A stretch of DNA of 64,000 bases from Litsea cubeba (taxonomy: Eukaryota > Streptophyta > Magnoliopsida > Laurales > Lauraceae): contig CM022946.1 of assembly GCA_012931725.1 (NCBI GenBank), positions 73,274,269 through 73,338,268 of the forward strand, in the 5' to 3' direction. How positions within the stretch are numbered: position 1 is the stretch's first letter; each line of letters starts with the position of its first letter. A program made the position numbers and the translations under genes. The notes below the pieces were generated by a model that saw nothing but the letters and a program-made list of their open reading frames with translations, was not told where the DNA came from and did not search any database. Shown piece after piece: positions 33,549 to 45,201 of this stretch.

Positions 33549-35171
33549 GCTCCTATATTTTTTTTTTAACAGAAATCATCCTTCTCTCTTTTTTGGTACC
33601 ACTTGTATTTCTTTGGTACTTATTTTTTTTGTAGTGCTTGTGAACACTTTCTTTTTTTTTGGTACCACATGTATATTTTTTTTTGGTACTCTCTTTTTTT
33701 TTCTTTTTTTTTAGTACCACTTGTATTTTTTTTTGTACTTTTTTTTTCAGTGCTTGTGAACACTTTCCTTTTTTTTTGGTACCACATGTATTCTTTTTGG
33801 TACTCTCTTTTTTTGTTATCCCTACGCTTACTTGAATCTTTTTGTGATAAAAGTAATTGCTAAACGGGATGCTCTTCTTTTTTTGTTTTGTTATCCCTAC
33901 GCTCACTTGAATCTTTTTGTGATAAAAGTATTTGCTAAATGGGATTTGATCAAAAGGTTGTCATTTTGTGAAAATCTTTTGTCAAATGATTGTTTTGGCA
34001 TGGAAGCCAGGTTTTTGTTTGTGGCATGGAAGCCAATTTTGGCATGAGAGCCAGCTTTTCTTGTGGCATTGATAGCCAAGTTTTTTTTTCGTGGCATCTA
34101 TAGCCAGTTTTGGTGGCATTGATAGCCGGTTTGTTTTGTGGCATCTATAGCCGGTTTTTGGTGGCATTGATAGCCTGTTTGGTTTTGGTGGCATTGATAG
34201 CCGATTTTTTTTTTGAAATCCAAGTTTTTGTTTGTGGCATTGATAGCCTATTTTGTTTTGGCGGCATTGATAGCCGGTTTGTGGCATTTATAGCCTGTTT
34301 TGATGGCATTTATAGCCGGTTTGGTTTTCAAAAATGCAAGTATCGACTAAAAGTCGCCTCCCTGCTGAATGTTCTTGCAAGTATCGATGGAATGTCGCAT
34401 CCTTGCTCATTCGGTTGCGAGTATCGATGAAATGTCGCATCCTCGCGGATTTGGGTGCAAGTATCGATGGAATGTCGCATCCTTGCTTTTCAAAAATTTT
34501 GGTTTTGCGGGTACTGACTTGATGTCGTTTCCCCACGATTTTTGAAATTTGTGGTTTTCTCGAACCTTTGAGTTATGGATATCAACTGAAATGTTGCGTC
34601 TCCATGTTTTTTTTTTTTTTAGGTTTTTCCGAACCTTTGAAATTTGGGTTGTGGATATCAACTGAAATGTTGCGTCTCCACAGTTTTGGATTTTGCAAGT
34701 ATCGACGAAATGTCGCTTCCCTGCAATTTTGGAAGTGTCGAACGTGGTTCGTATGCTTCCGATTTGTGCGAGTATCGACTAAGCGTCGCTTCCCCGCGGT
34801 TTTTTTTTTTTTTTTGAAAAACCATTTTTTTTTTGTTTAAAGACACAAGGGTCATAAGTTTTGACCTAAAACCATTTTGGCGGTAAAAGGCAGGGTGGAC
34901 TAGGGTGGAAATCCCTGAATCCGGATTTTGTTTCAAACCATGAATTTTGGGTTCAAGGGTTGAAAATTTTGGTTAAGTTAGGGAAAGGTTCCTAAACTTG
35001 GATATATTTTTTTTTGAACAATGAAACGATGAAAGTAAGCATTGTTTTAAATTTCTAGAAATTTCAACATTTGATATGAAAATTCTAAAAAAAGGGGTGG
35101 GTTTAGCGAGCGTGTACCTGGAAACCGGTTTTGGCCGTACAGGCATTGCTCTTACCCAGTTGGGTAAGTCT
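33549..35171. repeat. Spacer of short-repeat arrays, copy 2
   Basis: Reverse-complement counterpart of 22561-24005. Order from left: GTACCA and T-run array (33595-33800); two copies of the GTTATCCCTACGCT block (about 33816 and 33890); 33990-34320, about thirteen TGGCATNNATAGCC-type units; 34330-34800, CGATGGAATGTCGCATCC-type units; then about 350 bases of plain sequence. The array order matches copy 1 while unit counts differ. Confidence 0.75.
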
Positions 35172-36250
35172 TCAAGGGTAGTACTGCTTTAAGAACTTGC
35201 CGTTGATGGGCAGCATACATCTGTCACCTTCCATGTTTAGGAGTGCGTATGCGCCATTAGAGAAAACATTGTTGATGACGTAGGGTCTCTCCCATTTTGG
35301 CTCAAATTTGCCTTTGGACTTGTGAGCGAAGACCATTGGTCTTCATATCAAGAACCAAGTCACTCTTTTTGTAGGCGCGTTGCCTGACCTTTTTATCGAA
35401 AGATCCTGCCATGCGTGCTTGGTAAAGTTCAATGCTTTGTTGAGCTTCGAGCCGTCTCTCATCGAGATTGTCCAGCTCATGGAGTCGCAATTTGACATTG
35501 CTTTCTTAAGTCATGTCATTTTGCAAGGATACCCTCAAGGAAGGAATTTGTACTTCCAAGGGCACGACAGCTTCGCATCCATAGACTAAGGAGAATGGTG
35601 TGCTATGGGTTGGTCCTCGAACGGTGGTTCGATAGGCCCACAAAGCTTCAGACATTTTGTCGCTCCAGTCTCTTTTGTGACTAGAGACCATTTTTTTGAG
35701 GATTTTGCAGAGTGTCTTGTTGAAAGCTTCTGCTAACCCGTTTGCTGCCGGATTGTATGGAGTCGAAGGACAACTTTGGATTTTGTATTTGTCGCAGAAC
35801 CTGTAGAATCGATGATCCTGGAACTGTGGTCCGTTATCATGGACGAATCTTTTGGGTATGCCGAAACGACAAATGATGTTGGTGCGCAGGAACTGAAGGA
35901 CTGATGAGGTCTTCATTTCGTTAAACGCAAATGCTTCTGACCACTTAGAGAAATATTCTGTAGCGGCGAAGATGAAGCGATGACCTTTGCTCGAAGGGGG
36001 AGAAATAGGACCTATGATGTCCATACCCCAGGCTTTGAAAGGCCATGAGATCACTGTAGGATGCAGGCATTCTGGAGGCATGTGAATGTAATCTCCATGA
36101 ACTTGGCATTGTTGGCAGCGCTTAGCAAATTGCATTGCGTCAGCTACCATGGTAGGCCAGTAATATCCTAACCTTTTTATTTGATCATAGAGCTTAGGTC
36201 CAGCCTGATGAGCTCCGCAAAGACCAGCATGAACTTATTTGAGTGTTTCT
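35172..36250 (-). pseudogene. pol: Integrase, copy 2
   Basis: Reads leftward. Zinc-finger remnant around 36090-36240 (AGLCGAH side, CQQCQ), core Asp in WGMDIIGP, second Asp in VHDNGPQF, third acid Glu in GLAEAFNKTL, and the C-terminal GKFEPKWEGPY ending at the TGA at 35172-35174. Frame changes near 36250 and again near 35500-35300. The site of the copia-1 insertion in copy 1 is uninterrupted here, near 35571. Confidence 0.85.
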
Positions 36251-38632
36251 TTAGCCTCTTGTTGTGACAAGCAGCGTAGAAGTACTCCGTTGAAGGATTT
36301 CCTGTAAAGGATTTTTTGAAGGAATATCCAAATGAAAGCTTGGGGTTCGCCTTTGGGTGCTTACCCGTTCTTTTGGATCTTCAGGTAGGATTCCGAACAT
36401 AATGTAATCAATGAATGGATCCCTCCAGTCGCCGATTGAAGTTTGAAGGATTGAAATCCGACTTCCGACCACTTGGTGGCATTCAGCCACTGCTTGGTGT
36501 GTGTTAAGAGGAGGAAGGATTCTTCTTTCACACACTGTGATTTGCATGTTTTCCCCTTCCTGGATTGCCATGGATGCGGCAAGTCCGGCTAGGGCATCTG
36601 CACGTATATTTTCACCTCTACGAATGTGGGTGATGTGATAGATGTCAAACTTTTGCAGAAGTGATTGTGCCTTGTTGTAGTAAGGCAACAAATCTGGCTT
36701 CCTGACTTCAAATTTCTGATTCATCTGGTTGACGATCAGTTGAGAGTCTCCAAAGACTTCCAGCATGGTGATATCGGATTTGATGGCGAGTTCCAATCCT
36801 AAGATCAGAGCTTGATATTCAGCTGCATTGTTTGTGCATGGTTCCAGTAGCAAGAAAGCGTGTGGAATCATGTATTTGTCGGGGCTAACAAAGAGGATGC
36901 CAACTCCCGAGATCAGCTGTCTTTTTTCATTTGTCCTGGTTGCACCGTCAAAGAACATGTCCCAGGAGGCACTTTGTGAGAAAGTCTCCACATTGTAAAC
37001 TGGTTCGTCTTGGAGATCATCTCTGAACGGAGAATCTTTAGGCAATGGATGCTCTGCGAGGAAGTCCGCTAGAGCTTGCCCTTTGATTGCTTTTTGTGGT
37101 ACATACCTAATATCAAATTGTGACAGAAGGATGGACCATTTTGCCAGTCGAGCATTGAGAGAACCTGCCTTTGTGACAAGGACTTTCAAGAGGTTGACCC
37201 TCGAGAGCAGGTATACTGTGTTGGAAAGCAAGTAGTGACGCAGCTTTTGTACGGCGAACATCACTGCAAGGCATTCTTTTTTGACTGGAGAGTAGCAATG
37301 CTCTGCACCTACTAGCATGCGGCTGAGGTAATATAGAGCAGCTTCTTTTCTTTGATCATTTTCTTGTGCAAGCAGAGCTCCCAAAGAGTGATCAAGGGCT
37401 CTTGTGTACAAGATGAATGGCTTTCCAGTGGTAGGAGCAGCTAACACTGGAGGTTTTGTCAGGTATGACTTGATGTCTTGGAAAGCAGCTTCACAGTCAG
37501 CATCCCAGACAAAGTTTACACCCTTTTTCATCAACCGGGAGAATGGACGGCATTTCCCCGAAAGATTGGAGATGAACCGTCTGATGTAGGCCAATCTCCC
37601 TTGAAGCCCTTTGAGTTCTCTCAAGGTTCTTGGAGAGGGCATTTCTAGAATGGCTTTGACTTTTATGGGGTCAAGCTCTATTCCAGCTTTCCGAACTAAG
37701 AATCCGAGGAACTTACCCGACGAGACGCCGAAGAAACATTTCAAAGGATTCATTCGCAGTTTGTGTTTGCGAAGCCGGAGGAAGACTTCTCGAAGTTTTT
37801 CGAGATGATCTTCTTTTCTTTTGCTTTTGACGGCGAGGTCATCAACGTAACATTCAACCGCCTTGTGCTGCATATCTTGGAATATTTTCATCATAGCCCT
37901 CTGATATGTGGCACCAGCATTTTTCAGACCAAATGGCATGACAGTGTAGCAATACGCGCCAAATGGGGTCCGAAAAGATGTATGTTTTTCATCTTCAGGA
38001 TGCATCTTTATCTGATTGTAGGCAGAGAAACCATCCATGAATGTCATTCGCTCAAATCCACAGGTATTATCGATCATTACCTCTGGTATGGGGAGCGGAA
38101 ATTCACCTTTAGGGCATGCGCCATTCAGGTCTCTATAGTCAATACAGACCCTGATCTGCCCGTTCTTCTTTGTCACGGGGACAATGTTGGCCAACCATTC
38201 AGGATGTTGTTCCTCACGGATGAAGCCGACGCTTTTGAGTTTTTGAACTTCTTGTTCAATTTTATCCATCACATCTGGACGGAATGTTCTTTGGCCTTGC
38301 TTGACAGGCTTGATGTCTTCTTGAAGATTGAGTTTGTGAACCGCTATTTTGGGGTCTAAGCCAGGCATTTCAGCGTAAGACCATGCAAAGCAATCAACGA
38401 ACTCACGAAGAAAGGCGATATACTCGGGTAACTCATCATCCTTTATATTCTTGCTTATGAATACAGGACGTGGGTTATCTGGTGTTCCCAAGTCTATCTT
38501 TTGAACAGGATCTTCTGTTGGAAGGTTCGAAGTTGGTTCCTCCACAATATTTTCGGAGGCTTCCAGCTCAACGAAACCTTCTGGGTTTTCAAAGGCATTT
38601 CCAGACCAAGGTTTTGTTCCTTTCAAAGGCAA
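36251..38632 (-). pseudogene. pol: RT, RNase H and second RNase H, copy 2, one open frame of 793 codons
   Basis: The best preserved pol in the window. RT motifs RVCIDYRDLNGAC, MTFMDGFSAYNQIKM, MPFGLKNAGATYQRAM and YVDD (37838-37849) are present. RNase H and the archaeal-type RNase H follow (FDGATRTNEKR, NNAAEYQALILG, VFGDSQLIVNQ, RADALAGLA). Gag, protease and most of the linker are missing: the frame starts by fusion at PLKGTKPWSG, matching copy 1 at about 10105. Catalytic acids look intact, but without gag and protease the copy is not autonomous. Confidence 0.88.
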
Positions 38633-38640
38633 AATCAGGA
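38610..38640. other. Fusion junction pol / inverted 3' module
   Basis: Sequence right of about 38618 matches PMD intron 1 (reverse complement of about 29345-29448, up to CCTGATTTTGC). Sequence to the left matches pol from copy 1 position 10105 on. Gag, protease and leader have been deleted at this joint. Confidence 0.7.
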
Positions 38641-40314
38641 AGGGCTCAACATCGATGCGAGCTCCAAATTCTCAAATTTGCAAAAACTTTCAGGTATGCT
38701 ATCACATCATGCTACAATTCAATTTACAAAAAAATATACATGCATGAACATCTTGGTAAAAAAAAATGCATTATCATGATGAACAAAGAAAAAAAAATGA
38801 AACTTTCTCAAAAAAAAAAGGGGAGAAAGAAAACAAAAAAAAAGAGAAGAAAAGAAACTTTCTCAAAAAAAAAGAGAGGGAAAGAAAACAAAAAAAAAGA
38901 AAAGAAAAAAGGGGCTGGCCCACAGGCCACGTGGTCGTACGGCCAAATCATTACGGATCTGTCCGTACGGCCCACAAAAGAAACAAAAAAATGAAAAAGA
39001 AAGCAAGAAAAAAAAACATGTAAAAAAAAAAGAAGAAGCAAACACGTGAGAAAAAAAAAAAGAAACAAAATAAAGAAACAAAAAAGAAAGAAAGAACTTT
39101 TTTTCCTACAATGGAGTTTTCTTGAAAAAGAGAACTTACTTGAAGCCACTGATGGAGAAGAAGAAGAAAAGTCTTGAAGATCTTGAAGAAAAAAAACTCT
39201 TGGTCTTGAAGCCCTCTTGAGATTGTTGCAAAAGAAAGCAATAAGAGCAAGAGATCCAACCTCCTCCTTGCTTTTATAGAAGAGAGCAAACCAAAGAAGG
39301 ATAAGAAAGAGGTAAGTGTTACTAATTAGTAACCTAACCAAAAGAAAGAAATTAGAAAAATTCTTTCCCAAAAGAAAGATATCTTGAGAGATTCTCTCCC
39401 AAAAAGAAATCAATGAGAGATTTTCTCCCAAAAGATAGGATCAATGAAAGATTCTTTCCCAAAGGAAGATATCTTGAGATATTCTCTCCCAAAATAAAGG
39501 GAACATGAGAGATTCTCTCCAAGTAAAGATATTCTTAGATATTCTCTATCCAAAGGAGATATTTTTGGATATTCTTTATAAAAATGACGCCATATGAGAT
39601 CTAAGCCATTTCAAAAGCTTAAGGTCCCATGGGTTAGCCCATATGAGCCAGGTTTGACCACCTAGGCACTAAAAAAAAAAAAAATTTGGGCTTTTTAGTC
39701 AAATAGAAATCCTTCTTACCAAGAGCATACAAAAATGGTTCCATGCCTCTTTTGAGTTGATTCGACCATACAAAAGAGAATTCCAAGCCCCATGAGCTTC
39801 CAAAAATCAAACCATCCAGCTTCATCTACCAAATTGAGCCAAAATCTTGAAATTGACATTCTGCAAAAATCCAAACCAAATCCTGGTCCCCTAACTTGCA
39901 CATACTGCTTGTTAGGTCACAAGACCAAAACCAAAAACCAAAACCTGATCCCCTAACTTGCCACATACAGCCTGATAGGTCACAAGATCAAAACCAAAAT
40001 TGATCCCCCAACATTCCACATACAGCTTGTTGGGTGACACGGACAAAACCAAATCCGACCCCCTAACCTGCCACATACAGCCTGTTAGGTCACAAGGTCA
40101 AAATCCAAATCCACATCCCTGATGTCATCTTCAAAACTTTGCCTGGAGATGGTATGTGATCCCTTTCACTGCCATAAAATTCCCCTGGAAGCTCAAAAGG
40201 CTACAAATACCAAAAAGAAAGACTGCTCAAAGACTCTTGGTCAAGTCACAGGCTCTCCTTCACAAATCTCTTTGAGGCACATCGACTATAAAAGTTAAGC
40301 AACTTGTCGCTGCA
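38618..40314 (-). promoter_or_regulatory. PMD-type promoter module, copy C (inverted)
   Basis: Reverse complement of 27846-29448. It keeps the TATA (39272-39278) and the splice donor, but the exon 1 start codon position reads GTG (near 39157-39160). Low-complexity A-rich blocks at 38760-39110 are intron 1 T-runs read backwards. As placed it would transcribe leftward into pol. Confidence 0.65.
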
Positions 40315-40329
40315 CCTCGAGGGGGCATT
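40315..40329 (+). other. Polypurine tract next to LTR C
   Basis: CCTCGAGGGGGCATT directly before TGTTGACACC at 40330. Confidence 0.85.
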
Positions 40330-42730
40330 TGTTGACACCAAAAATGTCACTTTACCTCTTCAAGATCCAAAGAGCCACATGAAGTCGCAACCTGCCATAA
40401 ATAGGCAATGCTACTTCCAAAAAATCAAATCTTGTCAGAATCAAACAAAAACTGCAAGATCCTTCAAGACAGCCAAAAGAGGAGTACACAAGAAGTTTCG
40501 GGCCATTTCCAAATCATTTGGCCTAACTTCGCTTCTCTGGCAGCTAAAAAGGAGCTCCCGGCGGCGAAAGCATCGGAGACACCAAATTTTTTATCAGAGC
40601 CGATGGATGGTCTATAAATACATCCAAAAGGTTCCACGTCAAGTTCCGAGTCAAACCGACAACGTTTTACCCTACATCAACCCTCGAACAGCTAAATCAG
40701 GCCTCTCGGTGGCGAAGCTCCCCGGGACCATGGTTTTCAAGAAAGAGCCTATGGATCATCTTAAAATGACTCCAATAGGTTCCCTGTCAAATTTCAAGTC
40801 AATCGAACATCGTTTGACCGCACATCCAGCCGCGACATCTTCATCGCGATAAAAGCAAGTCTACTGATGATAGGACCCAAAATGGCTTCAAAACTCAAAC
40901 AAAAGCCTATGGTTGGTCTTATTTATTGCTCAGCACGCTTCACACCAAATTTCAGGTCATTCCGACATCGTTTGACCCAATTTCAGCTTCTGACGGAAAA
41001 TCGGCAGCTTTGCGCGACAAAGTCTTCGGCTTTCTCAGAAAATTGGAAACTTTGCAAAATAAAATGCAACGATTCTCATCAGGTTTTCTACAGGGAAATC
41101 AGGCCAATAAATGATCAAATTTCCAAGGAAAAATATAGAAGAAAAAAGAATAAAAAAACAACAAAAACGGACACAAAACGGGACAAAAGGGGGAAAAACC
41201 CCCCCAGGGTCGCAGGCCCCTGCGACCCTGGGGCCCGAGATTGCCGGGAGGGTCCCGGAAACCCCATTTTTCGCCTTTTTTTCGCGATTCGAATCGTCCA
41301 GCCTCTGGTATTTTCCAAAATTCATACTTTTGAGACACCAAATCCTCTGACAACCGTCAAAAACACGGGTCAATCATCAAGAGTATCAAAATCAACATTA
41401 ATCGCCAACCGTTCAGCCAAAAAAAAGTGTGCTTTCTACCCGACCGATCGAGAAATCGACAGGACAGATGGCACCGACCCGCTGTTGGCAACCAACACCT
41501 GAAGTTACATGGTCATCCAATGTCGATCTACATGAAGATCCATCGATGATCATCGCCAGAAGAATCCCAAAAGACGCGGCATGGCCCGCGACTCTTCAAC
41601 TGCTCGGCGACCACTTAATGCGATTAAATGACTAGCTTTATTACAGTCATTAATCCATTTCTTTGGATGGCCCAATCAGTTACAAGTCAAAAGATTCATG
41701 GCATTTAACCCATGAAACTCCTCTCATCATGGCGATTAAAGGCGATTCAATGCCCTCAATCTCCTCGAGCCAATCAGAAGCCAAGAAAAATGAGTTACAA
41801 AATAAAGGAATTAAATCCTGTAACTCCTCCCATTATGCGGCTTAATGACAATAAAAGCCCATAAACCCTCCTAAATGGCTACCAAAAACCCTATAAATAG
41901 GAGAACACTCCAAGAAGAAAGGACAGCAGAGAAAACACACAACAGACTGCAGAGAATCAGGAAACTCAGACAGAAAAAGGAATCAAAGAGAGAAAACTCT
42001 ACGGAAATCCTACACCGACCACCACTACAAGGTGACAAAAGTCCCTTGGGGGGTACCCCCCCCCCCAAGGTCCTTGCCTTCTCCTTCTGCCTCCAATGGC
42101 TTAGACGTGGCTTTTCAGCCCATCTACTTAGTTTTTTATTGGACATAGGACCTCCTTTTGGTCTTTGTCCTCTAAAAAACCTGAGGTTATAGCCCAGCCG
42201 AGCGAATCAATAGCATCCTCTATTCTCATCTGCATGGAGGATGGTGAAGTCCACATATGGCTTGCGACCGCCAATCTGAACGGGTCCCCCACAATCTCCT
42301 GAGAAGTTAGATCCTCCTTTTCTTGCTTTTCATTGTAGTTTGTATTTTTTCAAAAGAGACAAAAATCACTACTCTTGTCTTTCATTATTGATAAGGATTG
42401 TAAATCGGCTATAAATGCCAAAACTCGACTATAAACGGCAAAATCGACTATAAATGCCAAAAAAATTGCCTTTCACGGCAAATCAAGAAAATGTCTATTT
42501 TCTTAAATATATGTGCAATGGAAAACTTGAAAAAAGTTGATTTCCTTTTTACTTGTGAAGGTTGATCTCTGGATCACCACTTGCAATTCCAAGTAAAATG
42601 AAAATCTGGCACACCCACACAAAAAAATGTTGATGCACGCCTCTGCCCCCCGGTTACGAAAGGGTTGGAACCAAACGGACTCCCATGTCCTCCGACCTTG
42701 GTAGAACCGAGCGGAAGCGCTGTTCCATCA
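40330..42730 (+). mobile_element. LTR C of the Tat family, complete
   Basis: Starts TGTTGACACC after the PPT, ends TTCCATCA, 2401 bases. TATA box TATAAATA at 41892-41899, G/C hairpin at 42040-42075. It is inverted relative to LTR B and more diverged from A and B than these are from each other. Its right flank starts in a 78-base tandem repeat, not a primer site, so it is a 3'-type LTR. Confidence 0.88.
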
Positions 42731-42953
42731 GTAAGAGCATCTCGGCCCTCGTGCCAGATAGCCATCACGGCCCCTGGTGAAGAACCAGAGGGATCTCCAT
42801 CTCGTGCGGTAAGTGCATCTCGGCCCTCATGCCAGATAGCCAGCACGGCCCCTGGTGAAGAGCCAGAGGGATCTCCATTCGTGCGGTAAGTGCATCTCGG
42901 CCCTCGTGTCAGATAGCCAGCACGGCCCCTGGTGAAGAACTAGAGGGATCACC
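42731..42953. repeat. 78-bp tandem repeat x 2.9
   Basis: Units start at 42731, 42809 and 42886 with GTAAGNGCATCTCGGCC and contain CAGATAGCC, CACGGCCCCTGGTGAAGA and GAGGGATC. LTR C abuts the start of the first unit, so it entered, or was joined to, this array. Probably internal sequence of the second gypsy family. Confidence 0.85.
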
Positions 42954-43349
42954 CTACTTGTACATCTATTCGCTGGGCAGCTATCCTAACAATATAATCC
43001 CAGGCTAGTCTGGGGCAGCTTGGCACCTACCGAGCTCATATACTTGTGCAAAATATAAAAAACAAGAACGCACGCAAAAAGGGAGAATATCCCAAAAATG
43101 CAAAAGAATATTACTTTTTATTTTTAGGTAACATCCTTCATTCTCCATTACATTGCGGAAAACACTCAGTGCCTTGGATCACCCCTACAGCAGAATGGGG
43201 GCCCCACGCCGCATTCTAAGAGCTACAGCTACTGAGCACGGCTAATCGATCGTGGGTTTCCAAGGTATGGGGAGCTCAGCCATGAAGCCGAGGCGAAACA
43301 CTTAGCACATTCAAAATCAAAGAAAGTACAAGAAAGGAGAACACATAAT
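42954..43349. other. Spacer, no gene
   Basis: About 400 bases with no ORF or repeat I recognise. It continues after copia-2 at 50820, because the ATAAT duplication brackets that element. Confidence 0.5.
43345..43349. repeat. Left target-site duplication of copia-2 (ATAAT)
   Basis: ATAAT here and at 50815-50819 directly flank the LTRs. Confidence 0.93.
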
Positions 43350-43717
43350 TGTTAGGATTTTGTTTATTGCAATTTGATGGATGCATTAGCATTTTATTCA
43401 TCTCATGAATTTTCACACATGCATTGATTTAGAAATTCTTGAAATCTTGATTTACTCATGCATTGCTTTAAATCTTGTAAATCATATGTTTCATGCATGT
43501 TTTGGTTTTAATCTTGTATGCATTCAATTTGAAAAAGAGTTTTATAAATCAAGCAAGCCTATAGTTTTAAAACTTTCTAATCATTTTAGGCTTTTTATAT
43601 TTCATGTTTTTAAACCTCTTAGAATGATTTAAAATCATGTTTCCATGCTTGATTTAATGGCCCAAAAGAATCCCCTCAAGAATCACTTTAAAGTATGAAA
43701 AAAATGGGAATTCTGGT

Positions 43718-43871
43718 CCCGGGTCGACCTGCAGTGTACCAGGTCGACCTGCCCATGGACCAGGTCGACCTGGCACACTGCAGGTCGACCGGGCAGAGGG
43801 CCGTTGGCTCTCCAACGGTCATATTTGTGAACGTTTGTATTCGGTCGACCGGGGATGGTATGGGGTCGACC
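43718..43871. repeat. GGTCGACC palindrome cluster with a 33-bp hairpin
   Basis: Octamers at 43722, 43742, 43763, 43783, 43843 and 43864. Arms 43718-43751 and 43761-43793 pair over about 33 bases with one mismatch and one bulge, around a 9-base loop. 43801-43818 is a second perfect hairpin (CCGTTGG, CTCT, CCAACGG). The cluster ends about 30 bases before the TATA box. Repeated unchanged in arrangement at 49429-49582. Confidence 0.88.
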
Positions 43872-43899
43872 GAAGACACGCAGGAACTCAATTTTTGAG

Positions 43900-43907
43900 T
43901 ATAAATA
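43900..43907 (+). promoter_or_regulatory. Copia-2 TATA box
   Basis: TATAAATA; repeated at 49611-49618 in the 3' LTR. Confidence 0.75.
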
Positions 43908-44718
43908 TGAGTTCATTCCCATGAGAAAAGGGTTGATCAAAGTGGAACTTTGAGCCTTCATTGAGGTGTTTGGAGACAAAGAAAAAGGGATGAACCAAGA
44001 GAGACCAAAGGGTCTATAGGAAAGCTAAAGCTTGGAAATCATGAAGTTAAATCTCTAAGTAAGTTTTAGTTTTCTTAATCATATGTTTCATGCTTTGCTT
44101 AAATTATTGGTAAATGATTTTTAGCATGTTAACTATGATGTATTGAATTCATTACCTTCATTCTTTCTTTGATTTATGTTGTGATGAATTCTTTACTTTG
44201 ATTCAATCCAAGTTTGTTTTAAAACTTTATTAATCATGCTTTCTCAAAATCTTTGATTTCCTTTTTAGCATGATTCCTTCTCTTGGTTGAATCTATCTTT
44301 GTTGTTTTCAATCTCTTTAGAACTTTAGTAAACCTTGCTTTTGAAAACAACATTGTAAATGCATCACATGTTTAGACATAATTAATTTCATACAACTTGT
44401 GAGCTTTTGATTTTTATATCATTAACAAGTTAGTATCTTTTACATGTGATAAGCATTTAACTTCAATCATATCTTTATGTGCATTAAACTTTTAAATGCT
44501 TTAAGCATGTAACTTGTTGAGCTTTATTTTAAACTTGATTGAAGTTTTCACACACACTTCATTAGCATTCATCTTTGTAATTCTTAGTGTGTTTGTGTGA
44601 GTTGTTATTCACTTTCATATCCGCCTAATTTAGAGGCAATTATATTGAGCTTAAATTGTAATCTCTTAAGAGTGTTTTGTGAAGACACTTTCTTTGAGAG
44701 AAATCTTTTATGTGTTAA

Positions 44719-44855
44719 GGTTATTGCTTAGCCTAGAAAAGCATCTTGTATAGGTTGTTGTTAAGCCTTGAAAAACAACATTGTAAGGTTATTGCTTATC
44801 CTTGGAAAGCATATTGTAGAGGTTATTGCTTAGCCTTTTGAAAAGCATAATAGTG
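44719..44855 (+). repeat. Four 34-base hairpin repeats in the LTR
   Basis: Units start at 44719, 44753, 44787 and 44821, exactly 34 apart. Each has a stem around a GCCTTGAAA-like loop. Units 1, 3 and 4 pair GCTT with AAGC, whereas unit 2 pairs GTTGTT with AACAAC. They lie in the transcribed part of the LTR. Also at 50430-50566. Confidence 0.8.
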
Positions 44856-45105
44856 GAAATCCGGTGGGGTGTTGGATACACAAGCCGGTAGTGGATGTAG
44901 GCATTGAGGCCGAACCACTATAAATCTTGTGTTGTGGTGATTGCTTTTGTGTTGATTACTTTGTTTAGCTTCCGCATATTGTTTGTTTAATCATCACATG
45001 TCACTAGTTAATTGTAAAGAAATTAAAAGTGGTCATAATTAGTCATAAAGTGTAGCTTACCCTATTCACCCCCCCTCTAGGGTTAGGATCCCCAGGACTT
45101 TCAAT

Positions 45106-45118
45106 TGGTATCAGAACC
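45106..45118 (+). other. Copia-2 primer binding site
   Basis: TGGTATCAGAACC two bases after the LTR end, a one-base variant of the tRNA-Met site. Confidence 0.9.
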
Positions 45119-45201
45119 TCGTGCTCTATATTAGGATCAAGTGTTTGGAACTCTTGATTAGGTGTAAAAACCTAGAGTCAAAACCCTAGTGTTGTGCTTT
45201 C

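Larger units (their letters stand above)
25285..42730 (-). mobile_element. Tat-lineage copy 2 with inverted termini
   Basis: Strand given is that of pol. From left: LTR B (minus), PPT, promoter module, PMD gene (+), repeat spacer, pol (minus) without gag or protease, then a fusion at about 38618 to an inverted module, PPT and LTR C (+). The outer flanks (AGGCA left, GTAAG right) do not match, so no target-site duplication supports insertion as one unit. A chimera of two elements or an unusual symmetric element are both possible. Confidence 0.6.
43350..45103 (+). mobile_element. Copia-2 5' LTR
   Basis: Contains a cluster of six GGTCGACC octamers (43722-43871), a TATA box (43900-43907) and four 34-base hairpin repeats (44719-44855). 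Confidence 0.95.

Noticed and set aside
25285..42730. Copy 2 as a Mutator-like DNA transposon with long terminal inverted repeats (PMD domains occur in such elements)
   Set aside because: The inverted repeats contain complete LTRs with PPTs, the interior has gypsy pol, there is no transposase, and the flanks share no 9-base duplication.
42574..42846. Minus-strand ORF with repeated MAIWHEGRDALT
   Set aside because: It is the translation of the 78-bp tandem repeat plus LTR end; no start context or conservation.
43718..43800. GTCGACCTGCAG strings that look like cloning-vector polylinker (SalI-PstI)
   Set aside because: They occur in both copia-2 LTRs within a larger element-specific inverted repeat with no other vector sequence, and a relative of the motif is in copia-1.
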